A DNA stretch of 64,000 nt from Saccharospirillum sp965652395 (GCA_965652395.1 CBFGUW010000017.1:34767-98766); one strand, 5' to 3'; shown: positions 40,569 through 50,127, counted from the stretch's first letter. The notes: generated by a model from the sequence alone, not told the origin. A program made the numbers and translations.

Positions 40569-43223
40569 ATGTCAGCTTCATCCTTGCGGTGGACCGGTCT
40601 CTGTCTGATCGGTTCGCTTTTATCCCTGTCCGCCATGGCGGATTGGAACTTCAGGGGGACACCCAACGGGTGGTCTTCCGACGCGATGACACCGGTCCAG
40701 GGTACTGTGTGGGAAACCTGTCAATACTTTTCAACAGGCGACGGTGGCGGCGGCCCGCGTTTCAAGATCGACCGCTATGGCGATTGGAGTGAAAGTTACC
40801 CCTCTTCGGATTACGGCGTTAACCAAAACTCCCTCTATCACATCGAGTTTGACAGCAGTAATCATCAGATTCAGGTAACCGCAGTGAACCAGTGCGACTC
40901 CACAAAACCCGTGGAGGATCATTGGTATTTCAGAGGCACTCCCAACGGTTGGGGAACCTGGGAAATGGCGCACCTGGGTGGTACGGAGTACGAAATCGAC
41001 GTGACTTTTAACGGTGAGGAGAGCCCTGCCCGGTTCAAGATCGATCACCATGGCGACTGGACCGAGTCTTACCCTTCAAGCGATTATTGGGTCGATGATT
41101 TCTCCCGCTACCGTATTCACTTTGACAGCAGTGATCACAGCGTTACCACCACAGTACTGCCGGGAGAAGACAGTACCGCACCCCAAACAAGCGCCCAGCC
41201 GCCTGCCGGTGGTTACACAACCACTCAGCAAATCACTCTGAGCGTGGTGGATAATGAAGACACCGCTCCGGGACTTTATTACACCCTGGATGGCAACGAC
41301 CCGACGGACGCATCGACGCCTTACTCCGGGGAAATGATTACCGCCGCCGACCTGGGTACCGGTACCGATTTAACCATCAAAACACTGGCTGTCGATGCTT
41401 CGGGCAATGAAGCCAGAGATACGTTCAACTACCGGATTGGCGAGGTTTCCAACGCTGTCGATTTCAGGGAGGAAACCATTTATTTTTTGCTGACGGCACG
41501 TTTTTATGACGGTGACAGCAGTAACAACTACTACAATCGGGACCGCATCAAAGCCGGGGATCCGCATTGGCGGGGCGATTTCAAAGGGTTGATTCAACAA
41601 CTCGATTACATCAAGAATCTCGGCTTTACGGCTATTTGGATTACGCCGCCGGTCGAGAACCGCAGCGGGCTGGATTACCACGGTTACCACGCCTATGACT
41701 GGACCCGCGTTGACCCGCGACTGGAGTCCGCGGATGCCACCTATCAGGACTTCATCGATGCCGCCCATGCCAAAGGGCTTAAGGTGATTCAGGATGTTGT
41801 CATCAATCATTCCAGCCAATACGGCATTCGTGATCAGGTGTGGATCGATCACCTGCCGATTAAATATTATGTACCCGCTGGCAGCAGCCAGGGCATGATC
41901 GACAACGACCCTTATTTCGGGAATCTTGGTGATTATCAGGCTGCCAATCGGGATGATAATGACAACTCAGTCGCGCCTGCCTGGTTCCGTGAGCGACACA
42001 CTTCCGACCCCGAGGGCACTCAGCCGTTGGTCGACCCGAAAACCGGTGTGACAGTCCCGCTCGCCGGTTATGACCCAAACCGTTTCTTTGGCATAGACGC
42101 CAACACCCTGAACCCGGACTGGTATCATCTCGACGGTTTTATGTCCGGTGGGGATTGGGAAAACCCAGAATCATTGCAAAACAAACACATGGCGGGCGAC
42201 ACCATCGATCTGGCCACGGAAAACACCAATGTAAAAGCCTATTTGAACGATGCTATCCACCGTTATCTCGACATGGGGGTCGATGCCATTCGTCTGGATA
42301 CCGCCAAGCACATAGAACGTGACGAATTGCTGGGCTATACCCAGGAGTGGCAGGCGCACAAGCCGGGTCTGTTTATTTTTGGCGAAGTATTGGTGAAAGG
42401 CCTGGGTTTTGGTTCCGAGCTGGGGAATGACAATGGGCCGGCCGCCATCCGCCCCTGGTGGTACACTCGCAGCGGTGATGACCCGGCCAACCCGAGCGGC
42501 GACTCGAATCTCTCCGTGGTGGATTTTCCCTTGTTTTCCACCTTCCGCGATAACGTTACCCGTGGCAGTTTCCACGGCATCGGTACCGCCTTGTCTTGGG
42601 ATTGGACCTACGCCGACCCAACGGAACTGGTGACCTTTTTCCAGAACCACGATGTCGGCCCCGACAACGATTTCAAATACCGTTACTGCTGTAACGAGGG
42701 CAATGCCGCCATGGCCTACAATCTGTTGTGGACGCTGCGCGGTATTCCGACGCTCTACTATGGCGAGGAAATCATGTTCATGGCCGGAGCCCCGCAGGAT
42801 ATTCACGGCAACGAGGATACGGTTGATACCACCGGCCGCGCCTACTTTGGTCCGCACTTGGATGATATCGAGACGACTCGGAATCACCCTTTGTACCGTC
42901 ACATCCAACGCCTGAATCAGATCCGTCAGGCCTTGCCAGCCTTACAAAAAGGCGAGATGTCGCACATCAACGAGTGGGGGGCCGGTATGAGTTTTGTACG
43001 CGAATACGAAGGACAATGGATTGTTGTCGGGCTGGCTTCAGGCAGTGACCAGACGGTGTCGGTCTCCAACCTGCCGCCGGGCACTTATCGGGACGCAGTG
43101 ACCGGTATGAGCCGTACTGTCGGAGATGGCTCCCTGAACTTCTCGGTGAAAGCCTATTCAGCGGGTATTTGGGTACTTGATGGACCTGGAAAAATAGGGA
43201 CCGATGGAGTCTATTTACGCTGA
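40569..43223 (+). CDS. secreted modular GH13 alpha-amylase-family enzyme
   Basis: 884 residues. A signal peptide (about 1-24, ending LSAMA) precedes two similar beta modules that both begin W-x-F-R-G-T-P-N-G-W and contain RFKIDxxGDWxESYPSSDY (about 25-110 and 117-200); these resemble starch-binding modules. A chitobiase-type Ig-like module (about 205-300; YYTLDGNDPTDASTPYSG) follows. The GH13 barrel runs from about 305: DVVINH (409-414), DAIRLD with nucleophile D577, acid/base E606 in FGEV, and NHD with D695. A C-terminal beta domain closes it. Likely hydrolyses starch, glycogen or cyclodextrin outside the cytoplasm. No other carbohydrate genes adjoin it. Confidence 0.93.
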   Translation: MSASSLRWTGLCLIGSLLSLSAMADWNFRGTPNGWSSDAMTPVQGTVWETCQYFSTGDGGGGPRFKIDRYGDWSESYPSSDYGVNQNSLYHIEFDSSNHQIQVTAVNQCDSTKPVEDHWYFRGTPNGWGTWEMAHLGGTEYEIDVTFNGEESPARFKIDHHGDWTESYPSSDYWVDDFSRYRIHFDSSDHSVTTTVLPGEDSTAPQTSAQPPAGGYTTTQQITLSVVDNEDTAPGLYYTLDGNDPTDASTPYSGEMITAADLGTGTDLTIKTLAVDASGNEARDTFNYRIGEVSNAVDFREETIYFLLTARFYDGDSSNNYYNRDRIKAGDPHWRGDFKGLIQQLDYIKNLGFTAIWITPPVENRSGLDYHGYHAYDWTRVDPRLESADATYQDFIDAAHAKGLKVIQDVVINHSSQYGIRDQVWIDHLPIKYYVPAGSSQGMIDNDPYFGNLGDYQAANRDDNDNSVAPAWFRERHTSDPEGTQPLVDPKTGVTVPLAGYDPNRFFGIDANTLNPDWYHLDGFMSGGDWENPESLQNKHMAGDTIDLATENTNVKAYLNDAIHRYLDMGVDAIRLDTAKHIERDELLGYTQEWQAHKPGLFIFGEVLVKGLGFGSELGNDNGPAAIRPWWYTRSGDDPANPSGDSNLSVVDFPLFSTFRDNVTRGSFHGIGTALSWDWTYADPTELVTFFQNHDVGPDNDFKYRYCCNEGNAAMAYNLLWTLRGIPTLYYGEEIMFMAGAPQDIHGNEDTVDTTGRAYFGPHLDDIETTRNHPLYRHIQRLNQIRQALPALQKGEMSHINEWGAGMSFVREYEGQWIVVGLASGSDQTVSVSNLPPGTYRDAVTGMSRTVGDGSLNFSVKAYSAGIWVLDGPGKIGTDGVYLR

Positions 43224-43361
43224 TGGGGTATTAGGAAACCAAGTACGAACCCAGCCGGGACCTTGCAGTACCCGGCTGGATTCTTTCCGAATGCCGACTT
43301 ATTGATTCTGCGGATGTTTAGCCAGGACTCCGGTACGGCTTAATCCGGAGCGGGGGCGGTC

Positions 43362-44111
43362 TCAGTGACGAACCTGCTCATACTTGCCACCGGCGTGCAG
43401 GGTAAGATCGCGTAACCATTGGGTCACGGTTTCGGCATGGATTTGTTCCTGGGAATGGGCATGACGGCATTTCTTCGCCAGCTGGTCCTGCCCCATTCCT
43501 TCCGCCAGTTCCTGCAATAATCCCCAACCGGCGTTGTCCGACAGTTCAGCGGTAAGAATGGCTTGCAGGCATTGGGTGATCGTGGTTCGAGGTTCCGTTA
43601 ATACCTTTGGAATACCGAGCGAGGCGAGTGCGCAAACATCGGCATCCGGGGTCATGGCGGTGGGGTCGGCACCCAGATCCTCAATGATTTCCTTGATTAA
43701 AAAGAAATGCTCTTCCTCCTCGTTGCGGAACTGCCGCAGAGTATCCGTGGATACGACATCGAGGATCCGCTTGTCCGGCGTTGCCTGGCATTTGAATATC
43801 AATGCTTCGTAAAGCCTCACTCCGGTGCGTTCAAACGCCAGCCGTTCACCCAATTTGTTGATTAACACCTCTGGGTGACGGCCTTTGAACTTTTCCTTGC
43901 CGGTCGTCACGGCGCCCTGGAGGGAGGCGGGAAGGGGAACGCTGCCCACTTTGCCGTCCGCCTTGATATAGGCTCGGCGAATGGTTTCCATTTCGTCATA
44001 TTGCATGGGTCCGACAGTCGCCAGACGGGTTCCCTGTATCATCGCTTTTCCCTGAATGGGAGACATATCCATTCCAGTCCGGTTCATTCCCAAATCGTTG
44101 GCTTGAGGCAT
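43362..44111 (-). CDS. ferritin-like protein A
   Basis: 249 residues, mainly helical. Iron-ligand-like motifs are FERTGVRLYEALI, EEEEHFFLIKEII and HSQEQIHAETVTQWL, arranged as in ferritin-like di-iron bundles (E...ExxH repeated). The N-terminus (about 1-90) has no recognised domain. GGAG 8 nt upstream supports the ATG. Its start is 11 bp after the stop of the other ferritin-like gene, so the two are one transcript. Role in iron storage or oxidant defence is an inference. Confidence 0.78.
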   Translation of the reverse strand: MPQANDLGMNRTGMDMSPIQGKAMIQGTRLATVGPMQYDEMETIRRAYIKADGKVGSVPLPASLQGAVTTGKEKFKGRHPEVLINKLGERLAFERTGVRLYEALIFKCQATPDKRILDVVSTDTLRQFRNEEEEHFFLIKEIIEDLGADPTAMTPDADVCALASLGIPKVLTEPRTTITQCLQAILTAELSDNAGWGLLQELAEGMGQDQLAKKCRHAHSQEQIHAETVTQWLRDLTLHAGGKYEQVRH

Positions 44112-44122
44112 GGTTGAGTCTC

Positions 44123-45292
44123 CTATTGGTTGGCGGCTCTTCGGGTAAGCTCTGTTCCCGGAGCCCAGGTATAGCCCTCGGCGACGGCGTTCGATGGCGA
44201 GCCTTCGGAATTCATGTGCTCGCGATAGTCCCGGGTATGATGGGCTTCATCGGACCGATGCACAAACGCCGTACCCTGTGCGCTCAACTCCAGTTCTTCC
44301 CGCAGTGTTTTCCTGACAAAATCGCGTTGGCTCTCGAAGGCTATGGGGGTCGGTAACTTGTCGGGCAGGATTTCCGCCGGATCCCGATTTTCGTACTTCT
44401 TGAACAAATTTCTTACCAAATCGAGATGGCCCAGTTCATAGTCGAGAAAACGCTCCCAAATGGCTTTAATGCGAGAGTTGGATTCGCTTTCCACGAAGCT
44501 GTAATAGTTGTAGACCTCATTCGCCTCGTATAACAACCACTTTTCCAGCGGGGTTTCGTCCGGGTCGATAATGGAGCCGTATTGAGTGACATGCTGCTCC
44601 TCGATGGACGCGATTTCCGCGTAGAGTTGTCTGGCCACGGGGTCTGAAAAGGTGGGCCCGATATTCATGTAGTAATCGCGTGTCTGGTATTCGCCCGACA
44701 TGATGGTCAGGGCATTCATTTTGGTAATGGGCTCGGCGGTTTTCCGGTTGTAGTGGTCTCTGAGGTCATCATGAGGGTGACGATGCTCTTCGACCGTTGG
44801 CCTTCCCGGAATCACGTCGGTATAGCTTTGCAGAATGTTGTTCGCATCCTTTCCTTCGACCCGGTCGAGTAATGCGGAATAGCGATACAGATGGTCGAAG
44901 TCCTCCAATAGACCAAAACGATATACCTGTGCGAGGTATGGGTCCGGTTCCTGTTGGGCGATAGCGGCCGTCACTTCGATGGCGACCTGCTCATAGCCGA
45001 TTGTGGTTTCGATGGGAGAGTGGTCGGACGACAGCAGCCAGTTGATCAGGGTTTGTTGGTGATGCTCCACTCTGCGGACCAGGGCAAGCGCATGTCTCAA
45101 ATCACCGTTCATTTGGCTGCACATGTGTTGGAATCGGTTTGCCTGCTGCTCCAGGCCGTTGGCCAAAATGACCCTTACTCGGGTGAAGGCGTCGTCATCG
45201 AGTTTACTGATGGGGTCCTGCACAAGATCGTGAAGGGTAAACCGTTGTTTTTCGATAGGGGTTCCCTTGGCGTTCAATAGAATTACCGTCAT
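44123..45292 (-). CDS. ferritin-like protein B
   Basis: 389 residues, helical. FGLLEDFDHLYRYSALLDR, IASIEEQHVTQYGSII, YEANEVYNYYSFVE and RFLDYELGHLDLVRNLF supply E, ExxH and similar ligands at ferritin-like spacing. I do not recognise a characterised subfamily. AGGAGG 5 nt upstream of the ATG is strong. Middle gene between a hemerythrin-domain protein and ferritin-like protein A; all three are on the minus strand with short gaps. Confidence 0.75.
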   Translation of the reverse strand: MTVILLNAKGTPIEKQRFTLHDLVQDPISKLDDDAFTRVRVILANGLEQQANRFQHMCSQMNGDLRHALALVRRVEHHQQTLINWLLSSDHSPIETTIGYEQVAIEVTAAIAQQEPDPYLAQVYRFGLLEDFDHLYRYSALLDRVEGKDANNILQSYTDVIPGRPTVEEHRHPHDDLRDHYNRKTAEPITKMNALTIMSGEYQTRDYYMNIGPTFSDPVARQLYAEIASIEEQHVTQYGSIIDPDETPLEKWLLYEANEVYNYYSFVESESNSRIKAIWERFLDYELGHLDLVRNLFKKYENRDPAEILPDKLPTPIAFESQRDFVRKTLREELELSAQGTAFVHRSDEAHHTRDYREHMNSEGSPSNAVAEGYTWAPGTELTRRAANQ

Positions 45293-45357
45293 ATTGTCCT
45301 CCTGGGTGAAAATGATAAAACCTTTTATGGAAACATCCTCGGCTCGGTAACGAATGT

Positions 45358-45816
45358 CTAGGACAGGCTTTCCCGCCGGGATTTCATTTCTCTTCCCAGC
45401 CTCTGGAGGTTGACATCAGTCTCTTTCAAAGAGGGAAAAATTTCCTCCTCCTCCTCTTTCACATGATGCTGCACATACTCCCCAAGGACTCTGACTTTGG
45501 CATCGAAGAGCTCCTCACGACTGTCCATTTGTTTGATCTGTTTAATTAAATTCTTGGCGGTATCGTGTTCCACCTCCGCTTCGTTGACCAAAGGCTTCGC
45601 TTCCCGGTCGCTCGCGGCTTCACGAAAGGCCGGGTAGAATATTTCCTCCTCTATTTGAGTGTGTTGCTCCAATTCTTTGCAGATTTTGTCCGCCAGCTTT
45701 CTTTTCTCATCGTAGGCATCGGCGTCCAATTCGTTGAACTCTTCAAATGCTTTTTGCACCTTCTGATGATCGTTCGCCAACAAGCTGAGAGCGTCCTGAT
45801 TGGTATGTTCGTGCAT
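45358..45816 (-). CDS. hemerythrin HHE-domain protein
   Basis: 152 residues. The metal-ligand histidines and acids lie in NDHQKVQKAFEEF, QHTQIEEEIFYPAF, EVEHDTAKNLI and QHHVKEEEEEIFPSL, the full HHE set for a di-iron site. Such proteins bind O2 or NO or act in iron-sulfur repair and stress. AAGGAG 8 nt upstream supports the ATG. First gene of the presumptive operon with the two ferritin-like genes (gap 65 bp). Confidence 0.93.
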   Translation of the reverse strand: MHEHTNQDALSLLANDHQKVQKAFEEFNELDADAYDEKRKLADKICKELEQHTQIEEEIFYPAFREAASDREAKPLVNEAEVEHDTAKNLIKQIKQMDSREELFDAKVRVLGEYVQHHVKEEEEEIFPSLKETDVNLQRLGREMKSRRESLS

Positions 45817-46014
45817 CGTCTTTCTCCTTTGAAAAAGTTGGTTTGGGGTACAACGCTAATGCTATGGAGGGGATATGGGATCGCTGGCCTTGGTGCTAGG
45901 TACTGGCAACAGACTTTGTTGTCATCCAAGGTAGGGGCATAAATCGGAGAGGCGGGGATTTTTAAGGTTTTATTTTGTTAAAGCGGGCGATGGAGGCCCG
46001 CCGAAACGAGGCGT

Positions 46015-47085
46015 TTAGACCGAAATTTCTTCGATTGGCCGCACTTTTTCAACCGGGCACCCCTGGTGCCACCAACTGTCGAACTCCTCCACCAGGCGTT
46101 GGTTCTCGTCGATCACGGTTTGCCAGTAGGTGAAACGGGTGGCGTCATCCAGTTTTTCGAAGTCCCGGCGGTCGGGAATTTTTCTGAACGGCAGCCGTTC
46201 AATGAATTCGAAACTCGGACACACGACGATGGTGTGGCTGTAGTTGCTTGCGCGGACTTTCCGCCAGGGCAGGGGTTTGTCGAACCAACCCGGTTTCATC
46301 ACAGGGGAGAAATGTGGATAGAGCACCAGGCCTTCTTCGGGTTGAACGGGCAGGTCGAAATGGTAGTCGGCCATGCCGCCGTCCCGGTAGACCCCGGCGG
46401 GGGCGCCCGGCGGGTTGGTGACGCCGTGAATCACCACAGGGATTGCGCCACTGGCCTGTAGCGCCGGGCGCAGGTTGTTGGGTGTCAGGTCCACCTGCTG
46501 GGTGGCGAAACGATCCCATTGGGTAATGGGCATTTCCGCGCCCGGGGTTCTGAAAATGACGCGGTCGAAATGGCGGGGCAGGCTATTGCGACTGATCAGG
46601 TTGTTCAGGGCGACACGAGTAAAGGCATAGGTTTGCGCACGTGTGGAAGCAGCGGCCGTTGCGCCTTTGCACAAGGCGGTTACCAGATGCAGGCGGCGAT
46701 TGGGATGCAGGTCGTCGAAGGGCGAATTGCCGAGGGCATAATCAACAAACTCCATGACTTTGGCCGTGACTTCGTCGGCATCGGCTTTTTCGGAGTAACG
46801 CTGATTTTTGTAGCCTTCTTCCAGACGATCAATCGCGGCGATGGGGTTAAGGTTGGCGTAGGAGGTCATCCGCCAGGCACCGATGGAACTGCCCATCAAA
46901 TCAATGGGATGGGGAATTCGCGGTAGCCATTCGCTGGCGAAGTATCGATCCAGGTGGCTGAGTACAAACCATTTTGGGCCGCCTGAGGCGCCCAGAATCA
47001 CGCGGATGTCTTTGGGGGAGAGCCCTTGCTCCCGAATGTGCTGCAAGGCGTGATGGCCGGCGTAGATCGTAAGCTGGTTGGTCAA
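46015..47085 (-). CDS. patatin-like phospholipase family protein
   Basis: 356 residues. VILGASGGPKW is the oxyanion-type glycine loop, GSSIGAWR carries the GxSxG nucleophile, and YRDGGMADYHFD holds the catalytic DGG. These are the Ser-Asp dyad elements of patatin-like acyl hydrolases. The best start is a TTG at 47085 (MTNQLTIYAGHHAL); no in-frame ATG lies upstream and the next one falls inside the GxSxG motif. Substrate unknown. Confidence 0.85.
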   Translation of the reverse strand: MTNQLTIYAGHHALQHIREQGLSPKDIRVILGASGGPKWFVLSHLDRYFASEWLPRIPHPIDLMGSSIGAWRMTSYANLNPIAAIDRLEEGYKNQRYSEKADADEVTAKVMEFVDYALGNSPFDDLHPNRRLHLVTALCKGATAAASTRAQTYAFTRVALNNLISRNSLPRHFDRVIFRTPGAEMPITQWDRFATQQVDLTPNNLRPALQASGAIPVVIHGVTNPPGAPAGVYRDGGMADYHFDLPVQPEEGLVLYPHFSPVMKPGWFDKPLPWRKVRASNYSHTIVVCPSFEFIERLPFRKIPDRRDFEKLDDATRFTYWQTVIDENQRLVEEFDSWWHQGCPVEKVRPIEEISV

Positions 47086-47306
47086 GACGGCGATCCATTG
47101 ATTAAAGCGTGCGGACTATATCACGGCACTGGTGTTCGTGGTGGCGACGGGGCTGATCCCGTGACTTTCTTCACATCCTGCTCGATTCAGGGAGCGGGTG
47201 GTCCGCGTTCGGCGCCAGGCGCGACCCGCTTGCCGTTTTGAATGCAAGCCGGGTGGATCGCGCACAGGGCCGAGTGCGGGCCATGCACTCCTACAGGGAG
47301 TGCGGC

Positions 47307-48056
47307 TCAGCGGCTGCCGAGGGCTTGCTTGAATACCTTGGGGGCTCCGGCGAGCAGCTCGGCTTTCTTGGCACTGGCGGGGCCGCCGTTGCGGTCTCCG
47401 GCCAGGGCGCCGGCTTCCTGAATCATCAGGCTGGCGGCGTGGAAGTCGTAGTCGTTGAGGTTGTCGGCGAAGGCGAGTTGTACACGTCCGGCGGCGAGAT
47501 AGGCCATGTTGAGCAGGCCACAGCCGGTAACGCGCACTTCGTTGACCCGTTCCGCCCAGCGTTGGGTTTCGCTGAAGTCGGATGATTCGATGGCGGCGAG
47601 GGCGGAGTCGAGCTGCCCGCCTTCGGCGCGCATGCGACGCTCGTTGAGTTGCACGCCGCGGCCGCGCATGGCGGTGTATTCGTCGCCGGTGACGGGGTCG
47701 AGCAGGGCGACGGCTTCGATGCGGTCTTTGACGTAGTAGGATACGTTGATGAGGTAGCCGGGGAAGCCGGCGCGGTAGTTGGTTTCACCGGCGAGTACGT
47801 TTATCTTCCAGCAGGAGATGCCGTCGTAGTCGCGGCTTTCGTCCATGCCGATGTGGAGGCTGTCGATGTGGTGGCGTTGGTGAGCTTTGCGTATGGCTTT
47901 GCGGGCACGCCAGGCGGCGTCTTCTATGGCTTTGTCGAACACGTCCTTGCGGCTGGCACCTTCGGCGGTCAATGAGGCTATGTTGGTGAGGGTGTAGCTG
48001 AGCTTGTCGGCGGCGCCACGGGCGGCGCGCAGGGCGATGGTCAAGATCGGTTGCAT
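47307..48056 (-). CDS. suhB: SuhB-like inositol-monophosphatase-family protein with lost active site
   Basis: 249 residues starting MQPILTIALRAARGAADKL, almost the N-terminus of Pseudomonas SuhB, and divergent from trmJ-cysE as expected for suhB. The metal-binding core is destroyed: the family IDPLDGTTNF reads INVLAGETNY here, so both core aspartates and the threonine are lost. The TEES-type motif reads MDESRD. ATRGxGxxLN is kept in altered form (MRGRGVQLNERRM), and YDFHAASLMIQEAGA retains the late aspartate. The phosphatase function is probably gone. E. coli SuhB also works in rRNA transcription antitermination, which does not need catalysis, so that role may persist. Confidence 0.88.
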   Translation of the reverse strand: MQPILTIALRAARGAADKLSYTLTNIASLTAEGASRKDVFDKAIEDAAWRARKAIRKAHQRHHIDSLHIGMDESRDYDGISCWKINVLAGETNYRAGFPGYLINVSYYVKDRIEAVALLDPVTGDEYTAMRGRGVQLNERRMRAEGGQLDSALAAIESSDFSETQRWAERVNEVRVTGCGLLNMAYLAAGRVQLAFADNLNDYDFHAASLMIQEAGALAGDRNGGPASAKKAELLAGAPKVFKQALGSR

Positions 48057-48303
48057 GGTCTTCGCACTCACTGATTGCTAAATACGGGACGCGGGGCGCC
48101 GTTGATCCGGCCGGTTGGGCGGGATTGTGGGGGCCTGGCGGTCCATCAGGGTTTATCCGCAGGGACGGGTTTGTTAAACAACATTCGTGTCGGGAGCGAC
48201 ACGCGGGAGCTTTCCCGAAAAAGGCCGCGTATGATACAGCTATTCATCCAAACCGTGAAGCCGCCTGGTGGAAATAGTCAGGTCCGGTGCCTCGAAGAAC
48301 CCG

Positions 48304-48414
48304 CCCCGGCAGCTGGGTAGGCTTAACCAGGGTCGGCGTGGACCCATCCATGGGGCCTGGACCGCAGCATCCCTGCTGCGGACCACCCTGGTTAAGCCTA
48401 CCCAGCTACCGGGG
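48304..48414. repeat. long palindromic repeat, copy B
   Basis: GGTAGGCTTAACCAGGGT (48316-48333) pairs with ACCCTGGTTAAGCCTACC (48385-48402); the stem continues outward as AGCTG/CAGCT to 23 bp, then CCCCGG/CCGGGG with one bulge. The loop contains CCGCAGCA-TCCC-TGCTGCGG and CCCATCCATGGGGCC, the core shared with the other copies. It is oriented opposite to copies A and D. The rest of the 48057-48506 gap holds small hairpins (CGTGTCG-GGAG-CGACACG at 48186-48203) and the promoter of trmJ. Confidence 0.88.
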
Positions 48415-48506
48415 CTAGCCTTGGGTGGCGAGGCTTGGATCTTTGGAGCAACGGTTTGTCCCTCAGAGGCAATCGATAGAACCCGTTTACATTCGAGAGA
48501 GTATTA

Positions 48507-49289
48507 ATGTCTGAAACCGATACAGCCCAAACCGCCCCTCAATTAGGGATAGATCCGCAGGACATCTACATCGTGATGATCCACACGAGTCATTCCGGCA
48601 ATATCGGGGCCGCGGCCCGGGCGATGAAGACGATGGGGCTGACGAAGCTGGTGTTGGTCGAGCCCAAGGAATTTCCGACGGAGGAGGCCTATGCGCGTTC
48701 TTCGGGGGCTCAGGATATTTTGGACAATGCGAGGGTGGTGCCGGATTTGGATTCCGCTATCGCGGAGTGTGGGTTGGTGATTGGGGCTTCGGCTCGGTCG
48801 CGGTCGTTGCCCTGGCCTTTGGTGAACCCGCGGGAAATGGCGGACAGGGTGGCGGCGCATCCGGCGGGTTCTCCGGTGGCGTTGTTGTTTGGACGTGAGC
48901 GCAGCGGTCTGACCAATGAGGAATTGGCGCGATGTCATTGCCATGTGAATATTCCGGCCAATCCGGAGTACAGTTCGCTGAATGTGGCTCAGGCGGTTCA
49001 GGTGATGGCTTATGAGCTGCGGATGCGGCAGGTGCTGGCCGAACCCCAGGCTGATGAGCGTTGGGGGGTGACCTGGGATCAGCCTCCGGCGCGCAGCGAG
49101 CAGTTGGAAGGTTTGTTTGATCACTGGGAAAAGACGTTGGTTGAGATTGATTTCCTGAACCCCAATAACCCACGGACTCTGATGAGCAAGTTGCGACGGC
49201 TGATTCTGCGGGCCCAGCCCGATGAGGTGGAGGCCAATATTCTGCGCGGCATGCTGACTCAGGTCGATAAGTCCATAAGGAAGCCCTGA
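48507..49289 (+). CDS. trmJ: tRNA (cytidine/uridine-2'-O-)-methyltransferase TrmJ
   Basis: 260 residues of the SPOUT superfamily. IVMIHTSHSGNIGAAARAMKTMGL is the N-terminal signature (seen as HTSHSGNIGAAARAMKTMGL), and LFGRERSGLTNEELARCH plus IPANPEYSSLNVAQAVQVMAYE form the knot region. TrmJ methylates position 32 of several tRNAs. It is followed 2 bp later by cysE, the order suhB | trmJ-cysE found in Pseudomonas and relatives. Confidence 0.95.
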   Translation: MSETDTAQTAPQLGIDPQDIYIVMIHTSHSGNIGAAARAMKTMGLTKLVLVEPKEFPTEEAYARSSGAQDILDNARVVPDLDSAIAECGLVIGASARSRSLPWPLVNPREMADRVAAHPAGSPVALLFGRERSGLTNEELARCHCHVNIPANPEYSSLNVAQAVQVMAYELRMRQVLAEPQADERWGVTWDQPPARSEQLEGLFDHWEKTLVEIDFLNPNNPRTLMSKLRRLILRAQPDEVEANILRGMLTQVDKSIRKP

Positions 49290-49291
49290 TT

Positions 49292-50080
49292 ATGTTCCGA
49301 GGTGTAAAAGAAGATATTCAAAGCGTCTTTGATCGAGACCCGGCCGCTCGCAACTGGTTTGAGGTATTGCTCAACTACCCTGGTCTTCATGCCATTTTGT
49401 TCCATCGGCTGAGCCATCGTTTGTGGTTGTGGAATCTGAAGACGCTGGCGCGTTGGTTGTCGCAGTTGGCGCGTTGGTTTACTGGCATTGAGATTCACCC
49501 CGGTGCGAAGATCGGCCGTCGCTTTTTCATTGACCACGGCATGGGTGTGGTTATCGGTGAGACGGCTGAGGTGGGTAACGATGTCACCATTTATCAGGGC
49601 GTGACCCTGGGTGGTACGAGTTGGAAAAAAGGTAAGCGCCACCCGACCCTGGAAGATGGGGTGATCGTGGGGGCTGGCGCTAAGGTGCTGGGGCCTTTTA
49701 CTGTGGGCAAGAATGCTCGTATTGGTTCGAACGCGGTGGTGACGAAGGAAGTGCCGGAGGCGGCGACGGTGGTGGGCATTCCCGGCCGTATTGTGAAGCA
49801 TCGGGGTGAAAAGGTGCTGCCGTTCAGTGAGAAGCAGAAGGAAATGGCGGACAAGATGGGCTTCGATGCCTATGGTGTATCGCAAATGCCGGACCCGACG
49901 GCGCATGCCATTAAAGCGCTGCTTGATCACATGCACGCTCAGGATGAGCGCATCAATTCGATGTGCAGGTCACTTAAGAATATCGATGCGACCTATCAGG
50001 CGAAGGAAGTCCCCGAGCTGGATGAGGAAGACTTCGAGCCGCTGGACGATTCGGACCGTTCGAAGACCGCTGGAGGTTAA
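49292..50080 (+). CDS. cysE: serine O-acetyltransferase
   Basis: 262 residues. First committed step of cysteine synthesis: serine + acetyl-CoA gives O-acetylserine. VFDRDPAARNWFEVLLNYPGLHAI and the hexapeptide region HPGAKIGRRFFIDHGMGVVIGETAEVG with GVTLGGTSWKKGKRHPTLEDGVIVGAGA (in pieces) are diagnostic. The catalytic histidine lies in FIDHGMGV. Two bp after trmJ. An extended C-terminal tail (about 190-262) beyond the left-handed helix is rich in acidic residues. iscR, which often follows, is absent. Confidence 0.96.
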   Translation: MFRGVKEDIQSVFDRDPAARNWFEVLLNYPGLHAILFHRLSHRLWLWNLKTLARWLSQLARWFTGIEIHPGAKIGRRFFIDHGMGVVIGETAEVGNDVTIYQGVTLGGTSWKKGKRHPTLEDGVIVGAGAKVLGPFTVGKNARIGSNAVVTKEVPEAATVVGIPGRIVKHRGEKVLPFSEKQKEMADKMGFDAYGVSQMPDPTAHAIKALLDHMHAQDERINSMCRSLKNIDATYQAKEVPELDEEDFEPLDDSDRSKTAGG

Positions 50081-50094
50081 CGGCGGGAAGGAGA

Positions 50095-50123
50095 GAAAAA
50101 GCGGGCGGGAAAATCCCGCCCGC
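50095..50123 (-). terminator. intrinsic terminator of the transglutaminase-like gene
   Basis: Stem GCGGGCGGGA / TCCCGCCCGC (10 bp, loop of 3) with five A on the + strand side; on the minus strand it is followed by TTTTTCTC. It lies 4 bp past the minus-strand stop and 14 bp past the cysE stop. Confidence 0.88.
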
Positions 50124-50127
50124 GAAA

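Noticed and set aside
47285..47303. GCACTCC/GGAGTGC hairpin right after suhB as a terminator
   Set aside because: Only 7 bp with no T-run on either strand; too weak to list as a terminator.
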